A stretch of 41,866 nucleotides of DNA. Source: DATGIQ01 sp035295665. GTDB lineage: Bacteria; Planctomycetota; Planctomycetia; Gemmatales; Gemmataceae. Below are positions 35,544 through 41,866 of this stretch, piece after piece. Each line of letters starts with the position of its first letter. The stretch's first letter is position 1. Under the pieces are notes generated by a model. The model did no database searches and was not told where the DNA came from. It saw only the letters and a list, made by a program, of their open reading frames with translations. The DNA is taken from the NCBI GenBank assembly GCA_035295665.1, contig DATGIQ010000171.1, positions 1 through 41,866 of the forward strand, read 5' to 3'. Made by a program: the position numbers and the translations under genes.

Positions 35544-36647
35544 TCACCGGCCTTTTCCCAAGAATTCCTTGATCGAGCCGAGGATCGCGTCCCGATCGGG
35601 TATCCGGCTCGCTACCAAGTTGTCGCGCTCGCCCAGCATCTCGTGGATATACTCATAAAACTCGCCACTGCCGTAGCGGCTTTCGACCTGTCCATAGCCG
35701 AACAAATTGACCTTGGGCAAGAGGCGTTCGTTGAGCAATTCGATGCAGTGGGGAATATCATCGCCCCAGTTGTCGCCATCGGAGAAATGAAACGCGTAAA
35801 TATTCCACTGATCCGGCGGATACCGCTTGGTAATGAGTTGATCGGCCAATTCGTAGGCCGAGCTGATCTTCGTGCCGCCGCTCTCGCGCGTGTGGTAAAA
35901 GGTGTGTTCATCCACCAGCTGTGCGGCCGCATCGTGGATGATGTACTCGGTGGCGATGCCCTGGTAATGCTTCTTAATCCAGGTATCGATCCAGAACGAT
36001 TCAATCCGCACGATTTCCTTTTGCTCATCCGTCATCGAGCCGGAGACATCCATCATGTAAATGATGACGGCAACGCTGTCCGGCTTGCGAACCTCTTTCC
36101 AGCTCCGATATTGTTTGTCTTCACGGATCGGCACAACCATTGGCCGCACCGGATCATAGAGCTGAGAGGCGATCTGCCGCTTCAGCGCCCGCTTGAACGT
36201 ACGCTTGAAATGCCGCAACGATTCCGGCCCGGCCTGGCGGATGCCGGTGTAGCGATCCTTGGTGGTGACGATGTTCCGTTTGCCGCGCGGCTCGATGCGC
36301 GGTAGGGCCAATTCCTCGCCCAGAATGGCGGCCAACTCTTCCAGCGTCAATTCAACTTCCAGGATGTGTCCGCCGGGCTCGCTGCCCGCACCGGAATCAC
36401 CGTCGCCGGGCTGCGGCGGACCGAGGGGGCTGCCCACGTCGCCTTCGCCCTGGCCGGCTCCGGCCGAGCCTTTGCTGCCGAAACGGAATTGCGGAATCTC
36501 GATCTGGGGCAAAGGAATGCTGACGAGGTCTTTCCCCTTCTGCCCGATCATCTCGCCCCGGCTGATGTACTTGCTCAGGTTGCTCTTCACCTTGCCGCGG
36601 ACAAGTTTGCGGAAGCGCTGTTGATCGCGTTCGATCTTTTGCCCCAC
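35544..36647 (-). CDS. yeaH: YeaH/YhbH family protein (DUF444, vWA-like)
   Basis: The 367-residue protein has the DUF444 layout. It has a basic N-terminus ('DQQRFRKLVRGKVKSNLSKYISRGEMIG'), a Gly-rich linker, and a vWA-like domain with the MIDAS motif 'DVSGSM', 'SGGTKISSAYELA' and 'FSDGDNW'. In Enterobacteria YeaH and the kinase YeaG are induced together under starvation and stationary phase. The start is the GTG at 36647, with GGAG 8 bases upstream. An ATG is not available nearby. It lies 16 bases after prkA and is the second gene of the operon. Confidence 0.9.
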   Translation of the reverse strand: MGQKIERDQQRFRKLVRGKVKSNLSKYISRGEMIGQKGKDLVSIPLPQIEIPQFRFGSKGSAGAGQGEGDVGSPLGPPQPGDGDSGAGSEPGGHILEVELTLEELAAILGEELALPRIEPRGKRNIVTTKDRYTGIRQAGPESLRHFKRTFKRALKRQIASQLYDPVRPMVVPIREDKQYRSWKEVRKPDSVAVIIYMMDVSGSMTDEQKEIVRIESFWIDTWIKKHYQGIATEYIIHDAAAQLVDEHTFYHTRESGGTKISSAYELADQLITKRYPPDQWNIYAFHFSDGDNWGDDIPHCIELLNERLLPKVNLFGYGQVESRYGSGEFYEYIHEMLGERDNLVASRIPDRDAILGSIKEFLGKGR

Positions 36648-36663
36648 GATTCAACTCCGTTCC

Positions 36664-38703
36664 TCACTTCTTCGAATGGCCACGTGCAAAAATACTGGCC
36701 ACAAAGCTCAGCACGTCGGTCGCACACACATCACAATATCCATAGTTGCGAATTAAGCGACTCTTGACCACGTCGATTTTTTCTTGCGTGGCCTTATCCA
36801 CGACGCTCGAAACCAAGCTGGTCAGCTTGATGGTATCCTTCTGGTCTTCGAACAGCTTCATCTCCAGCGCTTTTTGCAGCCGCTCGTTCGTCTTGTAATC
36901 GAAGCGCTTGCCGTCGATGGCCAGGGCGCCGATGTAGTTCATGATCTCGCGGCGGAAGTCATCCTTGCGTCCCTCCGGGATGTCGATCTTTTCTTCCACC
37001 GAGCGCATGAGGCGTTCATCCGGTTCTTCGTAGTTTCCGGTGTAGCGGTTGCGAACTTTCTCGCGCTGGGTGTATGCCTTGACGTTGTCGATGTAGTTGG
37101 AACAAAGGCGGGTCAAGGCATCCTCATCTGCTGCGATGGCGCGCTGCACTTCGTTCTTGACCAGGTCTTCATGCTCTTCCTTCACCACGGCGAGCAGCTC
37201 CCGGAAATGCTGCAATTGCTCCTGGCTAGTGATCAGCGAGTGATGCCGGAGTCCGGCTTCCAGCTCGTGCAACACCATGAACGGATTGACGCAGCTCTCC
37301 TCCGGGTGAGCCACCAGAGCGTTGCTGATCTTGTCCTGGATGTACCGCGGGCTAATTCCGTGCATCCCTTCGTTGACCGCCTCACGCTTCAGCTCCACGA
37401 CATTGTCCTCGGTAAAACCGGGGAGCGTCTTGCCGTTGTAAAGTTTGAGTTTTTGGAGGAGCGTGAGGTTGGCGTGCTTGGGCTGCACCAGTCGGGTCAG
37501 CACCGCCCACATGGCCGCGATTTCGATGGTGTGCGGTGCAATGTGTTTGCCGCGAACGCGCTCCGGATTGAAGTCCTTCTCGTAAATGCGAATCTCGTCC
37601 TTGAGCCGGGTCACGTAGGGGATGTCGATTTTAACCGTCCGGTCGCGTAGGGCTTCCATGAATTCATTGTTTTGCAGACGGCGGTACTCCGGCTCATTGG
37701 TGTGGCCGAGAATAACTTCGTCGATGTCTGTCTGGGCAAATTTCTTGGGCTTGATCTTGTGTTCCTGCGATGCGCCCAAGAGATCGTACAGAAACGCGAC
37801 GTCGAGCTTGAGGACCTCGATGAACTCGACCAGGCCGCGATTGGCAATGTTGAGCTCGCCGTCGAAATTGAACGCCCGCGGATCGCTGTCGGTGCCATAC
37901 TCGGCAATCTTGCGATAGTTGATGTCGCCCGTAAGTTCGGTGGAATCCTGGTTTTTTTCATCCTTGGGCTGGAACGTGCCGACGCCGATGCGGTCCTGCT
38001 CGGAGAGGATCAAGCGGTAGATCTTGATCTCGTCGAGCATCCGGTGCCAGTCGCCATCGCACTTGGCCAGGCGTTCGTTGAACATCTGCCGGCAGAAGGG
38101 ACAGAGATCGCCCTGGATCGTGACCGGGATTTCACTGGCCGAGCGGTTCTCGTTAAGGCGGGCCAGAAGGACGGGGCGCAGGTCGTGGGGCACGAGGTGG
38201 AGCGGTTCTTCGTGCATGGGGCATTTATGCCAGGTCCCCGCCTCTCCCTTCCACGTGAACGAGAAGAGCATTCCTTCGTCCGCTTTCGAGTACTGTTCGA
38301 GTCCCTTCTTTAAAAGCCGGGCGATGGTACTCTTCGAGCTGCCGACGGGCCCGTGCAGCAGCAGCACCCGACGCTCGGTGCCATAGCCCTTGGCGGCAGA
38401 CTTGAAGCAGTTCACCAAGTGCATGATCGGCCGATCCAATCCGAAGATGGCATCGCCGTGGCGGGCGGCGAAATCCGTAAAGAATCGGAAACGGGTGATC
38501 TTCTCCTTGTTTTCATAGACCTCTTCCGTGCCGTGGGAGAGGATCATGTCGTAGAGGCGTTGATACGCCGAGCGCGTCACCTCGGGATGTTCGCGCACGA
38601 TGTCGAGGTACTCATCAAAGCTGCCCTCCCAGTGTTTTTTCCGGTAATCACTGAGATTTAGCTCCTGGCGAAGGGCGTTGAGAATCGCCTTACCGGTGGC
38701 CAT
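36664..38703 (-). CDS. prkA: PrkA-type serine protein kinase (YeaG-like)
   Basis: The 679-residue protein has an AAA-like N-terminal domain with Walker A GPVGSSKST (residues 118-126) and a C-terminal part similar to cAMP-dependent kinases, as in PrkA/YeaG. Further family segments are 'FTDFAARHGDAIFGLDRPIMHLVNCF', 'YRLILSEQDRIGVGTFQPKDEKNQDSTELTGDINYRKI', 'VILGHTNEPEYRRLQNN' and 'GKHIAPHTIEIAAMWAVLTRL'. The Cys pair in 'LCPFC' and 'HKCPMH' may bind metal. The start at 38703 follows GGAGGTG at ideal spacing; an in-frame ATG at 38718 lies upstream of the ribosome site. It heads the four-gene operon and probably phosphorylates proteins during starvation. Confidence 0.93.
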   Translation of the reverse strand: MATGKAILNALRQELNLSDYRKKHWEGSFDEYLDIVREHPEVTRSAYQRLYDMILSHGTEEVYENKEKITRFRFFTDFAARHGDAIFGLDRPIMHLVNCFKSAAKGYGTERRVLLLHGPVGSSKSTIARLLKKGLEQYSKADEGMLFSFTWKGEAGTWHKCPMHEEPLHLVPHDLRPVLLARLNENRSASEIPVTIQGDLCPFCRQMFNERLAKCDGDWHRMLDEIKIYRLILSEQDRIGVGTFQPKDEKNQDSTELTGDINYRKIAEYGTDSDPRAFNFDGELNIANRGLVEFIEVLKLDVAFLYDLLGASQEHKIKPKKFAQTDIDEVILGHTNEPEYRRLQNNEFMEALRDRTVKIDIPYVTRLKDEIRIYEKDFNPERVRGKHIAPHTIEIAAMWAVLTRLVQPKHANLTLLQKLKLYNGKTLPGFTEDNVVELKREAVNEGMHGISPRYIQDKISNALVAHPEESCVNPFMVLHELEAGLRHHSLITSQEQLQHFRELLAVVKEEHEDLVKNEVQRAIAADEDALTRLCSNYIDNVKAYTQREKVRNRYTGNYEEPDERLMRSVEEKIDIPEGRKDDFRREIMNYIGALAIDGKRFDYKTNERLQKALEMKLFEDQKDTIKLTSLVSSVVDKATQEKIDVVKSRLIRNYGYCDVCATDVLSFVASIFARGHSKK

Positions 38704-39400
38704 CGCTTTCACCTCCATTGCGGCGGCGTGGCTTGGCCATGCCGCCGGGAATGCTCACGTTGTAAAATCCGGACAAAACGCGCCCAACGAGCAGGAGAGG
38801 AAAACCGCACTGCCGCAGGGAGCTACCCTCCCTTTCTCTTCTCGCGGCTCATCGGGATCGCTGCAAAGGTCCCGGTTCGGCGGTGCGTTCAAGCGAAGAA
38901 GATGTTAAGTGAAGTTCGTCAGGGAGATATCACGGCCGGACAACCGGGTCGGCACTGCGAAGGGCGTTGATCGCGCCCTTGGCCCCTTCTTGCTCTCTTG
39001 CAACCATCTGTTCAATTCTAGCTGGACCATGAGATCTCGTCAAACCGCCTAGCCGCGCCGTTTTGGCCAAGCTACGCCGTCCTAGCTACCTCTGCCTCGC
39101 CCCACAGGAGAGCATGTCTTGGTCCCTCGCTCCAACTGAAGATCCTGGCTGTGGTAAATGCGAAGCTCCGCCTCCTCCCTTAGCAGCATACGCTCTTGAG
39201 CCGGGGTCCTGTCAAGATCGGTTTCGCGCTTACACTCGCGGTTACCGTTCGGGCCAGTTGCGCCCGGACACTTAGTATTCTCGGTTGGGCGTGGCCGCTC
39301 CAGGTTGCTCTGGACCGCCTCACTGCTTTCGTGTACCAGACTTGCTGCCAATTGGGTCCACCGGAATTCCGATCGGGTCGCAATTTGAGGAGGCCGAGCT
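38704..39400. other. Intergenic region, promoter region of the prkA operon
   Basis: No gene is seen in this roughly 700-base stretch between the divergent prkA and the small membrane protein. Short open frames have no recognisable product. On the minus strand a weak sigma-70-like pair, TTGGGC (38787-38782) and TACAAC (38764-38759) with 17 bases between, lies about 55 bases upstream of the prkA start codon. Confidence 0.35.
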
Positions 39401-39712
39401 ATGCGCAACGTCCTGTCACTATTTGCTGCTGTTGTCCTTTTGGTGGCCGGCGTCGGGTGGTACCGGGGCTGGTACCGTGTGCACAATACTCCCGCCCCTC
39501 CCGGCCACCATGCGGTCAATATTGATATCGACAAAGATAAGATCGGCAAAGATCTCCATGAGGGCGAAGAGGAACTTCAAAAAGTGCTCGACAGCACCCG
39601 GAAGGACACCAGCGACAAACGGACGGACAAAGCCCCTCTGAATACGAACACGCCGAACCCGAACCTGAAGGCTCCTGTGGACCCCAAAAGCCTTCGTCCC
39701 ACCGGTGAGTGA
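39401..39712 (+). CDS. Small single-pass membrane protein, function unknown
   Basis: The 103-residue protein has AGGAGG 8 bases before the ATG. An N-terminal hydrophobic segment (VLSLFAAVVLLVAGVGWYRGWY) is followed by a very hydrophilic tail rich in Lys, Asp, Glu, Thr and Pro ('IDIDKDKIGKDLHEGEEELQKVLDSTRKD', then 'NTNTPNPN'). It probably anchors a flexible, partly helical tail in the periplasm. No known domain is seen. The stop codon is followed by the hairpin at 39732-39792. Confidence 0.7.
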   Translation: MRNVLSLFAAVVLLVAGVGWYRGWYRVHNTPAPPGHHAVNIDIDKDKIGKDLHEGEEELQKVLDSTRKDTSDKRTDKAPLNTNTPNPNLKAPVDPKSLRPTGE

Positions 39713-39731
39713 TCGGCCCCAATCTGTTGGC

Positions 39732-39792
39732 AAACAAGTCGGACGCGCAAGCGAGGGAGATCGTGGCCGTCGCTTGCGCGTCCGACTTGTTT
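39732..39792. terminator. Perfect 23-bp inverted repeat between convergent genes
   Basis: Arms at 39732-39754 and 39770-39792 are exact reverse complements (core gtcggacgcgcaagcga in the left arm) with a 15-base loop. The plus-strand side ends in TTTT. It sits 19 bases after the small membrane gene and 17 bases before the end of the UPF0261 gene, and could terminate both. The sequence is unrelated to the palindrome family elsewhere in the window. Confidence 0.65.
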
Positions 39793-39809
39793 TCGCTGAA
39801 TTTCCGCAA

Positions 39810-41033
39810 TTACAATTGCGGCAGCCGCTCCAAGAGAGCATGGACCGCGGCCAGGGCAAACGCCGGGTCGTTGATATGCAGATCGAGCTCAATCAGTTCC
39901 ACCTGCGGCGCCATCCAGTTCCGCAAGCTCTGAAATAGGGCGGCATCCGCATCCGGCCACCAAAACGGCTGACCTTCTTGATCGATCGCCGACACACCGC
40001 GCAACGGCACGAGCACGGCCGTGGGTCCGCGGGCGGCACTTGCTTTTTCGGCGATCTCCTTGCCGAGCCGATCGTTCTCCTCCGGCGTGGTGCGCATGAG
40101 GGTAACGGTGGGATTGTGCTGGTAAAACCGCCGGCCACGAAATTGCTCGGGAACCGTCTCGAGCGGCCCAAAATTCACCATGTCCAATGCCCCCACGGAG
40201 ATTACCTGCGGCACGCCGTGAAGCCCTGCCGCCGTCAAGCGGTCCCGCCCCGCACTCAAGATGCCGCCGACCTGTTCGTCGGCGAGTTCCGTCGTGGTAA
40301 TGTCGAGCACACCGGCAACCAACCCGTCGGCGATGAACGATTCCATCGTCATGCCTCCGGTGCCCGTCGCATGGAATACGAGCACCTCGTAGTCGTCCTG
40401 TTCCAAATGGGCGCGGGCGGCCTCCACGCAGGGCGTGGTTACGCCGAACATCGTCGCAGCGATGAGCCGCTTCCCACCCTGTCCTCCTGGCTCCTGCCCC
40501 CTGCCCCCTGCCCCCTGGATCATCCCGATCATGGCATGGGCCGCGTTGCTCAGCACGGTCCGGCTAATGCGATTGAGCCCGCTGATGTCCACGACCGAAT
40601 GCAACATGAGGATGTCACGGACGCCGACCCAATGTTTCACTTGCCCACTGGCCATGGTGCTGACCATAAGCTTCGGAATGCCGAACGGCAGGGCGCGCAT
40701 GGACGCGGTGCCGATCGTCGTGCCTGCGGAGCCGCCCAGGGCAAGCACGCCGTCCACCTCTCCCTTGGCCTGCAAGTCGAGAATCAATTTGGCGACACCG
40801 ATCGCGGCCGCATCGATGGCTCGGCCGCGATCGTTCGCGCGCTGCACCGCGGCAAGGCTCGTTCCCGCCGCTTGGTAAACTGCTTCGCGCGGGATATCCG
40901 GTGAAAACCGAGGCGGACGCAGCACACCGGCATCGATGACAAGCGTCGCGACGCCAGTGCGGTTCAGCAAATCACGGACGAATTGGAGTTCGGTTCCCTT
41001 GGTGTCCAGTGTGCCGATGAGAATGACCGGCAT
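39810..41033 (-). CDS. UPF0261 (Tm-1-like ATP-binding) family protein
   Basis: The 407-residue protein has the UPF0261 pattern: 'VILIGTLDTKGTELQFVRDLL', 'GVLALGGSAGTTIGTASMRALPFGIPKLMVSTMASG', 'MLHSVVDISGLNRISRTVLSNAAHAMIGM', 'ATMFGVTTPCV' and 'LVFHATGTGGMTMESFI', with Gly-rich loops of a nucleotide-binding fold. Its plant relative is the N-terminal half of the tomato Tm-1 virus resistance protein. The bacterial role is unknown. A Gly/Gln-rich insert (GAGGRGQEPGGQGG) after 'GMIQ' comes from a CTGCCCC tandem repeat. The gene is divergent from the TIM-barrel gene at 41138, which matches the other half of Tm-1. Confidence 0.9.
   Translation of the reverse strand: MPVILIGTLDTKGTELQFVRDLLNRTGVATLVIDAGVLRPPRFSPDIPREAVYQAAGTSLAAVQRANDRGRAIDAAAIGVAKLILDLQAKGEVDGVLALGGSAGTTIGTASMRALPFGIPKLMVSTMASGQVKHWVGVRDILMLHSVVDISGLNRISRTVLSNAAHAMIGMIQGAGGRGQEPGGQGGKRLIAATMFGVTTPCVEAARAHLEQDDYEVLVFHATGTGGMTMESFIADGLVAGVLDITTTELADEQVGGILSAGRDRLTAAGLHGVPQVISVGALDMVNFGPLETVPEQFRGRRFYQHNPTVTLMRTTPEENDRLGKEIAEKASAARGPTAVLVPLRGVSAIDQEGQPFWWPDADAALFQSLRNWMAPQVELIELDLHINDPAFALAAVHALLERLPQL
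40494..40514. repeat. Three tandem copies of CTGCCCC inside the UPF0261 gene
   Basis: The 7-base unit ctgcccc occurs three times without interruption, preceded by related cctcctggctc. Read on the minus strand it encodes part of a Gly/Gln/Glu-rich loop. The reading frame is intact. Confidence 0.8.
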
Positions 41034-41052
41034 GCCCCCAGCCCTCCCCTGA

Positions 41053-41080
41053 TTGTTTCGCGATGTAATGGCGTTATAAT
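41053..41080 (+). promoter_or_regulatory. Sigma-70-type promoter of the TIM-barrel gene
   Basis: TTGTTT (41053-41058) and a consensus TATAAT (41075-41080) are 16 bases apart. The -10 element lies 58 bases upstream of the ATG at 41138. The region is shared with the divergent UPF0261 gene. Confidence 0.65.
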
Positions 41081-41137
41081 CGTATACCGTTCGAGAGCGT
41101 CCTCCAGCTGGATTCTCTTCTGCATCGAAGGCAACGC

Positions 41138-41866
41138 ATGAGCCTCTTCACGCGCGAACAGTGTCTGGAGCGTCTGCGTGCCCAAGTCGCCGCCGGCAAG
41201 CCAATCATCGGCGGCGGTGCCGGCACGGGCATCAGTGCCAAATGCGCCGAAATGGGCGGCATTGACCTGATCATCATCTACAACTCCGGTCGGTTTCGGA
41301 TGGCCGGTCGCGGCAGCCTCAGCGGCATGATGCCCTATGGCGACGCCAACCAAATTGTCATGGACATGGCCCGCGAAGTCTTGCCCATCGTGCAGCACAC
41401 CCCCGTGCTGGCCGGCGTCTGTGGCACCGATCCGTTTCGGAGGATGAAGCATTTTTTGCGCGAGGTTCAGGCGATCGGATTCAGTGGCGTACAGAATTTT
41501 CCCACGGTCGGCTTAATCGACGGCACCTTTCGACAAGGGCTCGAAGAAACCGCGATGGGCTTCGACCTCGAAGTCGAGATGATCCGGGAGGCCCACGCGC
41601 TGGGACTCCTCACCTGTCCCTATGTCTTCACCGAAGGAGAGGCTCAAGCGATGGCGCGGGCCGGAGCGGATATCTTGATTCCGCACATGGGGCTCACGAC
41701 CAAGGGAAGTATCGGCGCCAAGTCCGCGCTGACCTTGCCGCAAGCAGCCGAGCGCGTCCAGGCCTTGCACGATGCCGCCAAGGCCGTCCATCCGGATATC
41801 CTCGTGCTTTGTCACGGCGGGCCGATTTCCGAGCCGGAGGATGCCCAGTATATCCTGGAGCATACG
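41138..41866 (+). CDS. Phosphoenolpyruvate hydrolase-like TIM-barrel protein, 3' end missing
   Basis: From the ATG at 41138 (GAAGG upstream), 243 codons stay open to the window edge. The sequence includes 'AAGKPIIGGGAGTGISAKCAEMGGIDLIIIYNSGRFRMAGRGSLSGMMPYGDAN', 'VLAGVCGTDPFRRMKHFLREVQAIGFSGVQNFPTVGLIDG', 'GLLTCPYVFTEGEAQAMARAGADILIPHMGLTTKGSIGA' and 'LVLCHGGPISEPEDAQYIL'. These are typical of the TIM-barrel 'phosphoenolpyruvate hydrolase family', which corresponds to the C-terminal half of plant Tm-1 and of fungal fusion proteins. Bacterial UPF0261 and this family often occur together, so the two divergent genes probably act in one pathway, which is not known. Confidence 0.88.
   Translation, partial: MSLFTREQCLERLRAQVAAGKPIIGGGAGTGISAKCAEMGGIDLIIIYNSGRFRMAGRGSLSGMMPYGDANQIVMDMAREVLPIVQHTPVLAGVCGTDPFRRMKHFLREVQAIGFSGVQNFPTVGLIDGTFRQGLEETAMGFDLEVEMIREAHALGLLTCPYVFTEGEAQAMARAGADILIPHMGLTTKGSIGAKSALTLPQAAERVQALHDAAKAVHPDILVLCHGGPISEPEDAQYILEHT

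Noticed and set aside
34679..35572. Plus-strand open frame of 297 codons opposite spoVR
   Set aside because: The hydrophobic composition is an artefact of the antisense frame; spoVR on the minus strand is strongly supported.

Overview
The window looks like a chromosomal segment of a planctomycete, most probably of the Gemmatales/Gemmataceae type. This is inferred from gene content, not from a search. The markers are a cytochrome-C/DUF1549/DUF1553 protein followed directly by a DUF1501 protein, an N-terminal 'FLEDRLAP' motif on a secreted repeat protein, a secreted WD40 protein with about 21 blades, a VIT/von Willebrand A protein, a PEP-CTERM-like protein, and high-GC DNA with many short single-gene transcription units.

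Layout. 1-423: 5' end of a large secreted protein on the minus strand, cut by the window edge. 800-3892: an M1-type zinc aminopeptidase fused to a C-terminal Omp85-like beta-barrel. 4047-6538: a PHP-domain hydrolase and acetolactate synthase large subunit. 6735-11281: the DUF1549/DUF1553 gene, broken by a frameshift near 7545, and its DUF1501 partner. 11639-16123: an MFS transporter, two small membrane proteins, and an ECF sigma factor followed by its likely anti-sigma factor. 16269-18761: a VIT/vWA protein with a terminator, then tRNA-Glu(CTC) with a clear promoter. 18969-20387: a gene-poor stretch with a decayed IS66-type transposase and one copy of a palindromic repeat.

20388-21924: a secreted thioredoxin-like protein and an orphan PhnD-like binding protein. 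21950-26153 (minus): an operon of a 21-blade WD40 protein, a DUF393 thiol oxidoreductase and a secreted cyclophilin. 26339-29229: a small conserved protein, a PEP-CTERM-like protein, and modB-modC. 29463-33418: a possible zinc-ribbon miniprotein, a xylose-isomerase-like enzyme, a GT39 glycosyltransferase and a membrane-anchored dual-specificity phosphatase. 33544-38703 (minus): a four-gene operon of PrkA kinase, YeaH/DUF444, SpoVR and an unrecognised 159-residue protein. 39401-41866: a small membrane protein, then a UPF0261 (Tm-1-like) gene divergent from a TIM-barrel PEP-hydrolase-like gene that runs off the right edge.

The points most worth a second look are the peptidase/beta-barrel fusion, a dispersed family of long palindromes (707-767, 19829-19895, 29312-29342 as a half copy, 33450-33522), the split version of the plant Tm-1 architecture, and the fourth gene of the PrkA-YeaH-SpoVR operon. 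I see no CRISPR array, prophage, secondary-metabolite cluster or recognised defence system.
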